Source of the DNA: Flavobacterium piscinae
GTDB lineage: Bacteria > Bacteroidota > Bacteroidia > Flavobacteriales > Flavobacteriaceae
DNA: 64,000 bases
Assembly: GCF_004122145.1 (NCBI RefSeq)
Contig: NZ_SBKQ01000005.1
Span: 186,001-250,000, forward strand
Direction of reading: 5' to 3'
Positions 1 to 7,742 of this stretch are shown here, in pieces; within the stretch, counting starts at the first letter, position 1; each line of letters opens with the position of its first letter. The notes beneath the pieces were generated by a model, which searched no databases, was not told the origin of the DNA, and saw nothing but the letters and a program-made list of their open reading frames with translations. The position numbers and the translations under genes were made by a program.

Positions 1-1065
1 ACCAGGCATTACCATTTCAACTCCAGCCGGTAAAGAAATAGTACCAGTTACGTCAGTTGTTCTTACATAGAACTGTGGACGATAGTTGTTGTGGAATGGC
101 GTATGACGACCACCTTCTTCTTTTTTCAAGATATACACCTCAGCTTTGAATTTAGCGTGTGGTTTTACTGAACCTGGTTTACAAATTACCATACCTCTGC
201 GGATATCAGCTTTGTCAATACCTCTCAATAAAAGACCTACGTTATCTCCAGCTTCACCTCTATCAAGGATTTTACGGAACATCTCAACCCCTGTAATAGT
301 GGAAGTCAATTTGTCTGCACCCATACCGATGATTTCAACTGGGTCTCCAGTATTAGCAACACCTGTTTCGATACGACCTGTAGCTACAGTTCCACGACCG
401 GTAATTGTAAATACGTCTTCAACAGGCATCAAGAATGGTTTAGCATTATCACGCACTGGCTCTTCGATCCAAGCATCAACAGCTTCCATTAATTCCATGA
501 TTTTTTCAACCCATTTAGCATCTCCATTCAATCCTCCTAAAGCTGAACCTTGGATAACCGGACCATTATCTCCATCATATTCATAAAAAGATAATAAGTC
601 TCTAATTTCCATTTCAACTAGCTCTAAAAGCTCAGCATCATCAACCATATCCACTTTGTTCATGAATACAACGATTCTTGGAATACCAACCTGACGCCCT
701 AAAAGGATGTGCTCACGTGTTTGTGGCATTGGACCGTCTGTAGCAGCAACTACTAAGATAGCACCATCCATTTGAGCAGCACCAGTAACCATGTTTTTTA
801 CATAATCCGCGTGACCTGGACAGTCTACGTGAGCGTAGTGACGGTTAGCTGTTTCATACTCTACGTGTGAAGTATTGATAGTAATACCTCTTTCTTTCTC
901 CTCAGGAGCATTATCAATTTGATCAAACGATTTTGCTTGACAGAAACCTTTCTCAGACAATACTTTAGTAATTGCCGCAGTTAATGTAGTTTTACCGTGA
1001 TCTACGTGTCCAATTGTACCTATATTTAAGTGCGGTTTGGAACGATTAAAACTTTCTTTTGCCAT
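1..1065 (-). CDS. tuf: Elongation factor Tu, 3' end cut by window edge
   Basis: EF-Tu is the GTPase that delivers aminoacyl-tRNA to the ribosomal A site. The reverse strand opens with [16 protein letters not shown] and contains the G-domain signatures GHVDHGKTT (written DHGKTTL region), [12 protein letters not shown] and NKVDMVDD, followed by domain 2 and the start of domain 3 ([10 protein letters not shown] at the window edge). The 355 codons present leave about 40 residues outside the window, judged against the usual length of about 395. It lies downstream of three tRNA genes on the same strand with no obvious terminator between, so co-transcription with them is likely. Identification is secure. 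Confidence 0.98.
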   Translation of the reverse strand, partial: MAKESFNRSKPHLNIGTIGHVDHGKTTLTAAITKVLSEKGFCQAKSFDQIDNAPEEKERGITINTSHVEYETANRHYAHVDCPGHADYVKNMVTGAAQMDGAILVVAATDGPMPQTREHILLGRQVGIPRIVVFMNKVDMVDDAELLELVEMEIRDLLSFYEYDGDNGPVIQGSALGGLNGDAKWVEKIMELMEAVDAWIEEPVRDNAKPFLMPVEDVFTITGRGTVATGRIETGVANTGDPVEIIGMGADKLTSTITGVEMFRKILDRGEAGDNVGLLLRGIDKADIRRGMVICKPGSVKPHAKFKAEVYILKKEEGGRHTPFHNNYRPQFYVRTTDVTGTISLPAGVEMVMPG

Positions 1066-1119
1066 TTTACTTAATTTTTAATCTTAGTTATATAATAGTG
1101 TTTAAATCTTACGACTTTG

Positions 1120-1191
1120 AGCCAATGACGGGATTTGAACCCGTGACCTCTTCCTTACCAAGGAAGCACTCTACCCCTGAGCTACACCGGC
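1120..1191 (-). tRNA. tRNA-Thr (anticodon GGT)
   Basis: The reverse strand folds as a cloverleaf: acceptor stem GCCGGTG with CATTGGC, D-arm with GTAGCTCAG, anticodon stem CTTCC/GGAAG around the loop TTGGTAA, and T-loop GGTTCAAATCC. The anticodon GGT reads threonine codons ACC and ACU. The discriminator base is T and a full CCA is not encoded. It is the last tRNA before tuf, the position of thrT in the E. coli thrU-tyrU-glyT-thrT-tufB operon. Confidence 0.96.
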
Positions 1192-1220
1192 AAGAAATTA
1201 ATCTTTCAAGTTAAAAATTG

Positions 1221-1302
1221 TGGGGAGAGCAGGATTCGAACCTGCGAAGATGTAATCAGCGGATTTACAGTCCGCCCTCGTTGGCCGCTTGAGTATCTCC
1301 CC
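1221..1302 (-). tRNA. tRNA-Tyr (anticodon GTA)
   Basis: A type II tRNA with an extended variable arm, 82 nt. The acceptor stem is GGGGAGA/TCTCCCC with discriminator A, the anticodon stem GCGGA/TCCGC encloses CTGTAAA, and the T-loop is GGTTCGAATCC. Anticodon GTA and the long variable arm fit tyrosine. Only 29 nt separate it from the downstream tRNA-Thr, leaving no room for the glycine tRNA found at this place in E. coli. Confidence 0.96.
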
Positions 1303-1385
1303 TCAAATTTTTAAAACTTTTAAATGAACGTAAATGCTTTGAAATTATAATCTTACAAAACATTTTCTAACAAATCTTTTAATTG

Positions 1386-1459
1386 AGCCGATAGAGGGAC
1401 TCGAACCCACGACCTGCTGATTACAAATCAGCTGCTCTAGCCAGCTGAGCTACACCGGC
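1386..1459 (-). tRNA. tRNA-Thr (anticodon TGT)
   Basis: Cloverleaf with acceptor stem GCCGGTG/TATCGGC (two G-U pairs), anticodon stem GCTGA/TCAGC and loop TTTGTAA, T-loop GGTTCGAGTCC. Anticodon TGT reads ACA and ACG. It is the first tRNA of the tRNA-tuf transcription unit, corresponding to thrU of E. coli. Confidence 0.96.
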
Positions 1460-1469
1460 GTTACTCAAT

Positions 1470-1496
1470 AAAAAAAGCCCGCTATTTCTAACGGAC
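1470..1496 (-). terminator. Hairpin with U-tract between hpf and the tRNA genes
   Basis: On the reverse strand GTCCG (1496-1492) can pair with CGGGC (1481-1477), including one G-U pair, followed directly by seven T residues. This is the shape of an intrinsic terminator for the hpf transcript. The stem is only 5 bp. The predicted start point of the tRNA-tuf promoter falls in its first arm. Confidence 0.55.
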
Positions 1497-1498
1497 TG

Positions 1499-1528
1499 CA
1501 AATGTATAGATTTTATTTGTCAATCAAA
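1499..1528 (-). promoter_or_regulatory. Predicted promoter of the tRNA-tuf operon
   Basis: The reverse strand carries a Bacteroidota -7 box TACATTTG (1506-1499, matching TANNTTTG) and an upstream TTTG (1528-1525) with an 18-nt spacer, the arrangement used by the primary sigma factor of this phylum. Transcription would start near 1495, about 36 nt before the first tRNA. Confidence 0.65.
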
Positions 1529-1551
1529 ACATTTTTTAAAAAAAATTTATA

Positions 1552-1854
1552 CTATATATGTGTTCTGATTTTTTCTTTCCTTTTTAAAAGCAAACGCTCC
1601 AATGCTTCTGTGGAAGAATCAACTGCTTCTTCAAATGTTTTACACTGTTTTTTCACCATAAAATCATCGCCCGGTACATGAATTTTAATTTCGACAATTT
1701 TATTTTCTTTCTCACTGGTAGATTCTACCTTTAAAAAAACATCAGCTACAACTACTTTATCATAATATTTTTCGAGTTTATCCATTCGAGTTTGAATGAA
1801 ATCTACTAACTTTCCGTCAATATTAAAGTTTACAGCATTAACATTTACCTTCAT
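1552..1854 (-). CDS. hpf: Ribosome hibernation promoting factor, short form
   Basis: A 100-residue protein of the HPF/YfiA (RaiA) family, which binds the 30S subunit near the A and P sites and favours inactive ribosomes in stationary phase. It begins MKVNVNAVNFNIDGKLVDFIQTRMDKLEKYYD and has the family's alternating beta-alpha pattern and basic C-terminus (LLLKRKEKIRTHI). It lacks the C-terminal dimerisation domain of long HPF. It lies 34 bp downstream of the xer gene on the same strand, so the rpsU-xer-hpf run is probably one transcription unit. Family assignment is firm; the role is inferred from homology. Confidence 0.93.
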   Translation of the reverse strand: MKVNVNAVNFNIDGKLVDFIQTRMDKLEKYYDKVVVADVFLKVESTSEKENKIVEIKIHVPGDDFMVKKQCKTFEEAVDSSTEALERLLLKRKEKIRTHI

Positions 1855-1888
1855 AATCTAATTTTTAAGGTTAAACAAACTTTGCGAA

Positions 1889-2785
1889 TTATTTTTGGTT
1901 TCGAGGATGAGCATTTCCATAAACTTTTTTCAACTCAGACAAACTACTGTGTGTATAAACCTGAGTTGATGCCAAACTCGAATGACCTAATAATTCTTTA
2001 ACTGAATTCAAATCGGCTCCGTTATTTAATAAGTGCGTTGCAAACGTGTGCCGCAAAATATGAGGACTCTTTTTTACCTTCTCGGAGACATTACTAAAGT
2101 ACATATTTATTAATCGATATACAAGTGTATCATTCAATTTAACACCTTTTTGTGTTAAAAATAATTTGTCTGCATCTTTAATTTCTTGAAGTTGACTACG
2201 TTGTAAAATATAACTGTTTAATTGATTGACAATAATGGGCAATAAAGGAATGATTCGTTCCTTATTTCTTTTGCCTAAAACTTTAAGAGTTGCATTTGAA
2301 AAATCTATTCCACTAATGTTTAAGTTAATTAGTTCTGCTCTTCTTATTCCGGTAGTGTAAAACAAATCAATAATTAATTTATCACGAATTCCTTCAAATC
2401 CTTCTTGATACACAATTTGATTGAGAACCAAATCTACTTCTTTTTCAGAGAAAGGAATCTGAATTTTTTTTGGTGTTTTGAGTGCTTTGTGTTTGAGCAA
2501 AGGACTTTGTTCTATTTGTTTAATTCGCAACAGGAATCTATAATAACTCTTTAAAGATGAAATTTTTCGGTTGATTGACGAGGTTGAAATTCCATTATCT
2601 ACTAACGAGACTATCCAACTTCTGATTTGCGAATAAATAACTTGATCAATGGAATCTTGTTCAAAATAAACCTTATTAAATTCTTCAAATTCTTCTAAAT
2701 CTTTCAAATATGCCTTTACAGTATGCAAAGAATAATTCTTTTGCATGTGAAGATAATCTTTGAAAGCTTGCTGATTTGATTGCAT
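1889..2785 (-). CDS. Tyrosine recombinase, XerC/XerD type
   Basis: A 298-residue integrase-family recombinase. XerC/D proteins resolve chromosome dimers at dif near the replication terminus. The N-terminal SAM-like core-binding domain (about 1-90) is followed by the catalytic domain with R148 (TTGIRRAE), K172 (LGKRNKER), H242 and R245 (HILRHTF), H268 (LLGHSS) and the nucleophile Y277 (TQVYTHS), so the active site is complete. It sits between rpsU and hpf rather than near integrase-type mobile genes, which supports a housekeeping role. I cannot tell XerC from XerD by eye. No Shine-Dalgarno is visible, and a hairpin lies only 4 nt upstream of the start codon. Confidence 0.92.
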   Translation of the reverse strand: MQSNQQAFKDYLHMQKNYSLHTVKAYLKDLEEFEEFNKVYFEQDSIDQVIYSQIRSWIVSLVDNGISTSSINRKISSLKSYYRFLLRIKQIEQSPLLKHKALKTPKKIQIPFSEKEVDLVLNQIVYQEGFEGIRDKLIIDLFYTTGIRRAELINLNISGIDFSNATLKVLGKRNKERIIPLLPIIVNQLNSYILQRSQLQEIKDADKLFLTQKGVKLNDTLVYRLINMYFSNVSEKVKKSPHILRHTFATHLLNNGADLNSVKELLGHSSLASTQVYTHSSLSELKKVYGNAHPRNQK

Positions 2786-2789
2786 AAAA

Positions 2790-2834
2790 AAACCGTTAGC
2801 CTCAAAGTTACAAAACTTATCAAACTAACGGTTT
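2790..2834 (-). terminator. 10-bp inverted repeat after rpsU, abutting the xer start
   Basis: AAACCGTTAG and CTAACGGTTT form a perfect 10-bp stem with a 25-nt loop. On the reverse strand it is followed by TTTTTTT, so it looks like the rpsU terminator. Its U-tract ends just before the ATG of the recombinase at 2785. The other strand also continues into a T-rich run. Confidence 0.65.
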
Positions 2835-2852
2835 ATTTTTTTAAAAAAGCTA

Positions 2853-3047
2853 TTAAATTTCTACACTGTCTCGCAATGTTTGAATGTACTGAGCTTTTTG
2901 TACTTGTGCTCTTCTAACAACAGAAGGTTTAATAAAAGCTTGACGTGCTCTCAACTGACGAACAGTTCCAGTTTTATCAAATTTTCTTTTGTAGCGTTTT
3001 AACGCTCTGTCGATATTTTCTCCGTCTTTAATTGGTATAATTAACAT
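2853..3047 (-). CDS. rpsU: Small ribosomal subunit protein bS21
   Basis: A 64-residue basic protein beginning MLIIPIKDGENIDRALKRYKRKFDKTG, the bS21 signature. bS21 sits on the 30S platform next to the 3' end of 16S rRNA. In Flavobacterium ribosomes it helps bS18 and bS6 occlude the anti-Shine-Dalgarno, which accounts for the lack of Shine-Dalgarno use in this phylum. The start is fixed by a strong Shine-Dalgarno 8 nt upstream, unlike the other genes in the window. It is the first gene of the rpsU-xer-hpf run. Confidence 0.97.
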   Translation of the reverse strand: MLIIPIKDGENIDRALKRYKRKFDKTGTVRQLRARQAFIKPSVVRRAQVQKAQYIQTLRDSVEI

Positions 3048-3055
3048 AATCTAGA

Positions 3056-3077
3056 CACCTCCTCTCATTTAGAGGTG
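3056..3077 (-). promoter_or_regulatory. Strong Shine-Dalgarno in an inverted repeat before rpsU
   Basis: On the reverse strand AGGAGGTG (3063-3056) lies 8 nt before the rpsU ATG, an almost ideal complement to the 16S rRNA 3' end. The upstream segment CACCTCT (3077-3071) can pair with GGAGGTG over 7 bp (one G-U), leaving an 8-nt loop, so the site could be masked. Known work in Flavobacterium shows rpsU is a Shine-Dalgarno-dependent, autoregulated exception. The hairpin is my observation, and it needs a start point at or upstream of 3077 to form fully. Confidence 0.8.
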
Positions 3078-3085
3078 CAAAACTA
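3078..3085 (-). promoter_or_regulatory. Predicted -7 box of the rpsU promoter
   Basis: The reverse strand reads TAGTTTTG, a match to TANNTTTG, directly before the inverted repeat. Transcription would start about 3074, giving a leader under 30 nt that still holds the Shine-Dalgarno. A TTTA about 18 nt upstream is a weak -33 candidate. Confidence 0.5.
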
Positions 3086-3120
3086 ATAATTATTTTTTAC
3101 TTATAAACTAAAACAATAAA

Positions 3121-4290
3121 TTATTTTACTGCGGGTTTATAATTTTGATTATCAATTATCATTTTGGATAAAATCTCTTTTAAGATTTCTGAAGTTCCAC
3201 CCCCAATTGGTCCTAAACGACTATCTCTTAACAATCTTGCCAACGGATATTCTTCCATATAACCATAACCGCCAAGCATTTGAAGACAACTATAAATGGT
3301 TTCATCAGCCACTTTAGTGGATTTCAATTTGGCCATAGTAGCTTCTTTTACAACATATTCTCCTTTATTTAATCGAGCTACAGCAGCATAATTAAAAATT
3401 TTGCAATGCTCTACATCGGTAGCATGTTCAACCATAGTATGTCTTAATGCTTGAAATTTATTGATACTAGTTCCAAAAGCTTCTCGCTGCGACATGTATT
3501 CAATGGTATATTCTATTGCATATTCTGCACGAGCATGAGCATTAATGGCCATTATTAGTCGTTCCAAAGCAAAATGCTGCATAATATAAGGAAACCCTTT
3601 TCCTTCTTCTCCCATTAAATTATCTAATGGAATTTCCACATTGTCAAATGAAATTTCTGCAGTATCAGAAGCTCTCCAACCCAATTTATCAAGCTTTGTA
3701 GCTGATATTCCTTTTGTTGAAGTATCAACCAAAAAAATACTTATACCTTTATTACCCAATTCAGGTTGTGTTTTTGCTGCTACTACGTAATAATCTGCAT
3801 AAACACCATTTGTAATAAAAGTTTTGGAGCCATTTATTACAAATTTATCTCCTTTTTTAACAGCTGTAGTTCGCATACCTGCTACATCACTTCCTCCAAA
3901 AGGCTCGGTGATGCATAATGCCCCTATTTGATCACCGGAAATACTAGGTGCTAAATAATCTTCTTTAATTCGTTCATCACCTTCTGCATTCAAATGTGTC
4001 ATGGCTAAATAGGAATGTGCCCACATAGCAGCAGCAAAACCGGATGACTTTATTTTTTGGAGTTCTTCTAAAAAAATAACGGTATAAAACAAATCCAAAT
4101 TCATCCCGCCATAAGCTTCAGGATAGGTTAATCCGAAAAAACCCATATCACCAAACTTTTTCCAAATAAATCGTTCAATGCTTCCGGTTTTTTCCCATTT
4201 TTCAATGTGAGGAACAACTTCTTTTTGCAGGAAATCGCGTAAAGTTGCCCTAAATAATTGATGTTCTTCCGTAAAGTATTCTGAATTCAT
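3121..4290 (-). CDS. Acyl-CoA dehydrogenase, long-chain/isovaleryl-like type
   Basis: A 389-residue flavoenzyme that introduces the alpha-beta double bond in acyl-CoAs. The N-terminal helical domain (about 1-120), the FAD-contacting beta domain (LCITEPFGGSDVAGM, about 130-230) and the C-terminal helical domain (QREAFGTSINKFQALRH; LQMLGGYGYMEEYP) are all visible. The C-terminal motif reads IGGGTSEI, with Gly where medium-chain enzymes carry the catalytic Glu (YEGT). Long-chain and isovaleryl enzymes share this and use a Glu in the ERL motif, present here as FALERLIMA. Substrate cannot be fixed from sequence. It lies 35 bp downstream of the helix-hairpin-helix gene on the same strand. Confidence 0.9.
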   Translation of the reverse strand: MNSEYFTEEHQLFRATLRDFLQKEVVPHIEKWEKTGSIERFIWKKFGDMGFFGLTYPEAYGGMNLDLFYTVIFLEELQKIKSSGFAAAMWAHSYLAMTHLNAEGDERIKEDYLAPSISGDQIGALCITEPFGGSDVAGMRTTAVKKGDKFVINGSKTFITNGVYADYYVVAAKTQPELGNKGISIFLVDTSTKGISATKLDKLGWRASDTAEISFDNVEIPLDNLMGEEGKGFPYIMQHFALERLIMAINAHARAEYAIEYTIEYMSQREAFGTSINKFQALRHTMVEHATDVEHCKIFNYAAVARLNKGEYVVKEATMAKLKSTKVADETIYSCLQMLGGYGYMEEYPLARLLRDSRLGPIGGGTSEILKEILSKMIIDNQNYKPAVK

Positions 4291-4325
4291 AGATTAAAAT
4301 TATTTGCTTAGAATGAGCTATTTTT

Positions 4326-5195
4326 TTAGAATTCCAAATATAAGACGATAATTTTGATTTTTTCACTAGTCAAACCCTTAATTTTTGTTAAATCCTCAAT
4401 ATTTTTTATTTCACCATTCATGCTGCGGTGTGTTACAATCTCCTTTGCGATTGAATAATTGAAGTAAGGGAATTTGGCTAATTCTTTTACGGAAGCATTA
4501 TTTATGTCAACTTTGTTAATTTTTGGTTCTGTAGTTACCTCAAAATGTTTATTGAGATTTTCGATAACTTCCGGACTAAGACCCCAAATAAATTGCAATT
4601 GTTCCATGGAGAAAAATCCGCCAAGACTTTCTTTGTTTTTTAAAATTCTTTCAGACAAAGCCGGACCAATTCCATAAACCTTAATTAAATCTTCTTGCGT
4701 TGCCTGATTAATATCAATTTTTACAATTGTTTTTTTGTTCTCGAACTTATTATTTGAATAAGAAGCATATTGCTTTTTGGGTTGATTTACCCAGTCAGGA
4801 AACTTAAAATAAGGTGAAATTGCATTGAGTAAACTATCTGAAACACCGGTAACAGTTTGAAATTCTTCAGCAGAATTAACATATTTATTTTGCTTTCGAA
4901 AGGCAAAAAGTTTTTCTAATTCTTTTACCGACATTCCGAGTTTATATCCTTTATAATCCGAAATAAAATTAGGATTGAATGGGTAAATTTGCGGATTTGT
5001 ATTGCTATCAGCATTTTTTAAACTATCAATGACCGATTGCATCCCTAACCATTTATGATCAGAATTATTAGTACGAGATTGTTGATTTGATATCCAAAAA
5101 AAATAACCTAGTTGAGTTAAAATAATGAGAAAAAACAACAAAAAAATCCCATTTCGTTGTTGCTTAGCAAATCGGAAATAGGATTTTATATTCAT
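4326..5195 (-). CDS. Membrane-anchored helix-hairpin-helix protein
   Basis: A 289-residue protein with one N-terminal membrane segment (about 16-33, GIFLLFFLIILTQLGYFFW) followed by repeated helix-hairpin-helix units of the ComEA/competence type: around 95-130 (NSAEEFQTVTGVSDSLLNAI), 165-220 (DINQATQEDLIKVYGIGPAL) and 228-285 (DINNASVKELAKFPYFNYSI). Such modules bind DNA backbone without sequence specificity. ComEA is the periplasmic DNA receptor in natural transformation, but these Bacteroidota proteins lack other com genes nearby, so a competence role is only a guess. The gene is 18 bp downstream of the symporter gene. Confidence 0.75.
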   Translation of the reverse strand: MNIKSYFRFAKQQRNGIFLLFFLIILTQLGYFFWISNQQSRTNNSDHKWLGMQSVIDSLKNADSNTNPQIYPFNPNFISDYKGYKLGMSVKELEKLFAFRKQNKYVNSAEEFQTVTGVSDSLLNAISPYFKFPDWVNQPKKQYASYSNNKFENKKTIVKIDINQATQEDLIKVYGIGPALSERILKNKESLGGFFSMEQLQFIWGLSPEVIENLNKHFEVTTEPKINKVDINNASVKELAKFPYFNYSIAKEIVTHRSMNGEIKNIEDLTKIKGLTSEKIKIIVLYLEF

Positions 5196-5213
5196 GTATC
5201 ATTAATTTAGAAT

Positions 5214-7004
5214 TTACTCATATTTTTTTATTTCCCCGGACTTGAGTCGCTTGAAATAATCTTTTAAGTCTTCTTTTACTTCACTAGAAAGAAAATATAA
5301 ACCTAAAATATTTGGAAAAGCCATTCCAAGAATCATCATATCTGAAAAATCTATAACTGCTCCCAAACTAGCAGAAGCACCTAAAACCACAAAAACTAAA
5401 AAAAGAGCCTTATACAGGTTTTCCATTTTCTTAGTGTTTCCGAACAAAAACGTCCATGATTTCATTCCATAATAAGACCAAGAAATCATTGTTGAAAAGG
5501 CAAAAAGAACAATAGCAACCAATAAGACATATTTAAACCAAGGCAAAACGCTACTAAACGCAGCAGAAGTTAAGGCAGAACCTTCTAATCCTTGAGTATC
5601 ATGAGCATAACCAGAAAAAATAAGTACTAAAGCAGTCATCGTACAAACTACAATTGTATCTACAAAAGGTTCTAATAGAGCAACGATACCTTCGCTTACA
5701 GGTTCATCTGTTTTAACAGCTGAGTGAGCAATGGCTGCCGATCCGACACCCGCTTCATTTGAAAAAGCTGCTCGTTGGAAACCAACTACCAAAACTCCAA
5801 CTACTCCACCGGTAATTCCATCCGCAGTAAAAGCACCTGCGAAAATTTCCCTAAAAGCATCTCCAACATGAGCGATATTAACAAAGATGATTACTAGAGA
5901 AGTTAGTACATAAATCCCTACCATAAAGGGTACGATTTTATCCGTTACACTAGCAATTTTTTTAATCCCACCAATAATCACTATTCCAACAAAAAAAGCA
6001 ACTACTATTCCATACCAAAAACCTTTTCCTTCAAAAACAGGAAAAACATTAGCTAACTGAGCAAATGATTGGTTTGCCTGAAACATATTTCCTCCACCAA
6101 ACGAACCACCAACTGCTAAAATTGCAAAAATTACGGCTAATACTTTCCCTAAACCAACATATCCTTTTCTACGTAAACCTTCTGAAAGATAATACATTGG
6201 TCCACCGGATACTTCTCCTAAATCATTTAATCGTCTGTATTTTACACCGAGTGTACATTCTACAAACTTTGATGACATTCCTAAAAATCCGGCTAAAATC
6301 ATCCAAAAAGTTGCCCCTGCCCCACCTAATGATATTGCAACAGCAACTCCTGCAATATTACCTAAACCTACCGTTCCGGAAAGTGCTGTGACCAATGCTT
6401 GAAAGTGCGAAACCTCACCCTCATCACCCGGTTTATCATAATCTCCTCTAATTAATTGATAAGCATGTTTAATACCTTTAAGATTGATAAAACCCATATA
6501 AATGGTAAAAAAAGTAGCTCCAATAACTAACCATAAAACGATAAAAGGAAAGTTTGTTTTTTTAGGATCTCCATTTGGATGAAACACTATTTTACCTGAG
6601 TTATCTCTAATTGTGGCATCATAAATACCAACTTTATCAAATGGATCAAAGAAAATAAAATCCCCTATTCTACCAACAACTGGTTTCATGTAGGAATTTA
6701 GTTTTTCCTCAATATTTTGTGGTTCTACTAAAAAAGTTTTTTCTATCTTTTTACCCAAATTATCTGTGATAATAACTGAGTATGGTATTCCTTCTGTTAA
6801 CTTGTCTGCAAAATTTGAACTTAGACTAACATCTTGTTTATTCCATTTGTAAGAAAATGGTGCCGAACCATTTAAAACTTCAATCTCAATTTTTGCATCA
6901 TCAATATTTTCTGATACATTAATCAACTTTTCTTTAATAATTAAGTCTTGAGAAAAAGAAACCTGACTTAGAAATAAGATTAATAAAAATAATTTTAGTC
7001 TCAT
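5214..7004 (-). CDS. Alanine/glycine:cation symporter with an N-terminal extracytoplasmic domain
   Basis: An AGCS-family (AlsT-like) Na+-coupled amino acid symporter of 596 residues. The transport core starts near residue 150 ([21 protein letters not shown]) and shows family motifs: [37 protein letters not shown], and [20 protein letters not shown]. Ahead of it are a signal peptide (1-18) and an Ig-like segment (about 20-95) with APFSYKWN and [13 protein letters not shown], similar in style to SprB-type repeats of Flavobacteria. Classical members are about 450-490 residues, so the extension is extra. The family call is strong; substrate (Ala, Gly or another small amino acid) is inferred. Confidence 0.9.
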   Translation of the reverse strand: MRLKLFLLILFLSQVSFSQDLIIKEKLINVSENIDDAKIEIEVLNGSAPFSYKWNKQDVSLSSNFADKLTEGIPYSVIITDNLGKKIEKTFLVEPQNIEEKLNSYMKPVVGRIGDFIFFDPFDKVGIYDATIRDNSGKIVFHPNGDPKKTNFPFIVLWLVIGATFFTIYMGFINLKGIKHAYQLIRGDYDKPGDEGEVSHFQALVTALSGTVGLGNIAGVAVAISLGGAGATFWMILAGFLGMSSKFVECTLGVKYRRLNDLGEVSGGPMYYLSEGLRRKGYVGLGKVLAVIFAILAVGGSFGGGNMFQANQSFAQLANVFPVFEGKGFWYGIVVAFFVGIVIIGGIKKIASVTDKIVPFMVGIYVLTSLVIIFVNIAHVGDAFREIFAGAFTADGITGGVVGVLVVGFQRAAFSNEAGVGSAAIAHSAVKTDEPVSEGIVALLEPFVDTIVVCTMTALVLIFSGYAHDTQGLEGSALTSAAFSSVLPWFKYVLLVAIVLFAFSTMISWSYYGMKSWTFLFGNTKKMENLYKALFLVFVVLGASASLGAVIDFSDMMILGMAFPNILGLYFLSSEVKEDLKDYFKRLKSGEIKKYE

Positions 7005-7088
7005 TTTACTTGTTTTAAGTTTAGCTCAGCAAGATGCAAAAAAAATTGGTTTTAAAAAAAGTATCATCCATCTTTTTTTAAAAATTTG

Positions 7089-7316
7089 CTATAAATCAAA
7101 CACTGAACTTCGCTTTGTGTAAATCATATCTTTTAGCTTTAACCAAAAAGCAAAAGTTAAATAAACACCAAATCCTAAGCCGACTGTAACAAATGAAATA
7201 TAAATAAAAAACAGTCGGACATTTGTTGCTCTCATTCCTAACCTATCAGCTAGACGGGAAGAAACATGAAAACCGCGTTTTTCAAAAAAAAGTCTGATTG
7301 AAGTAATCCAATTCAT
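7089..7316 (-). CDS. Small PspC-domain-like membrane protein
   Basis: A 75-residue protein starting MNWITSIRLFFEKRGFHVSSRLADRLGM. The charged N-terminus, the LADRLGMRATNVRLFFI stretch and one long hydrophobic segment (FIYISFVTVGLGFGVYLTFAFWL) resemble PspC-type domains, which sense envelope stress in other bacteria. I chose the ATG at 7316 because an upstream in-frame extension to 7394 would overlap the preceding gene by 70 bp. The gap to that gene is then 8 bp. Function is unproven. Confidence 0.65.
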   Translation of the reverse strand: MNWITSIRLFFEKRGFHVSSRLADRLGMRATNVRLFFIYISFVTVGLGFGVYLTFAFWLKLKDMIYTKRSSVFDL

Positions 7317-7324
7317 TAGAAAAA

Positions 7325-7732
7325 TTATTTTGGGGTTACAAATGGAGATTGTTCTTCTTGAACGGCTGTAACAAAATAACGTGTATCTCCCCACCAGAAA
7401 AAAGTTTTATAGCGTTCTTCATACGTTAGTTTCACATACCTTCCTTGAAGGTTTTCCATTTTTAGAATTACGTCTTTTTCTTTATTTGGAACAGTAAATT
7501 GAAAGATTTGAGCTCCTGAAATTCCTTGACTCATTTCACCTTCCCAGGTTTTGAAGGCCACTCCTTTTTTACTAAATTTTATTAATTCACCGGAACGAAC
7601 CCCTTCTGAATAAGGAACATAATAAATAAAAGCGAAGTAACCAAAAAATGACACAACAAATAAAAAAATAAAGCGAAAAAAGTATTTTTTTACATTTTTT
7701 CCAAACGACTTTTTATCTGTATTTTTTTCCAT
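7325..7732 (-). CDS. Membrane-anchored hypothetical protein
   Basis: A 135-residue protein with a lysine-rich cytoplasmic start, one membrane segment (about 20-42, FIFLFVVSFFGYFAFIYYV) and an extracytoplasmic domain containing YSEGVRSGELIKFSKKGVAFKTWEGEM and a C-terminal FFWWGDTRYFVTAV. The phrase about a kinked, soluble beta-rich domain is inference from composition. It ends 8 bp before the PspC-like gene and begins 10 bp after the DUF2851 gene, so these three are probably co-transcribed. I recognise it as conserved in Flavobacteria but know no function. Confidence 0.7.
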   Translation of the reverse strand: MEKNTDKKSFGKNVKKYFFRFIFLFVVSFFGYFAFIYYVPYSEGVRSGELIKFSKKGVAFKTWEGEMSQGISGAQIFQFTVPNKEKDVILKMENLQGRYVKLTYEERYKTFFWWGDTRYFVTAVQEEQSPFVTPK

Positions 7733-7742
7733 ATTGTGATAA

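Noticed and set aside
146..586. Plus-strand open frame of 146 codons over tuf
   Set aside because: It is the antisense shadow of a highly conserved tuf gene; such long shadows are normal over strongly biased coding sequence.
1889..2785. Tyrosine recombinase as a sign of an integrated mobile element
   Set aside because: It sits in a conserved housekeeping order (rpsU-xer-hpf-tRNA-tuf) with no attachment repeats, excisionase or cargo genes; a XerC/D role is more likely despite nearby tRNAs.
3121..4290. Inactive acyl-CoA dehydrogenase because YEGT is IGGGT
   Set aside because: Long-chain and isovaleryl-type enzymes lack Glu at this position and use one in the ERL motif, which is present.
7317..7394. 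N-terminal extension of the PspC-like protein
   Set aside because: It would overlap the preceding gene by about 70 bp and adds an uncharacteristic basic, cysteine-containing stretch; the ATG at 7316 is a natural start.
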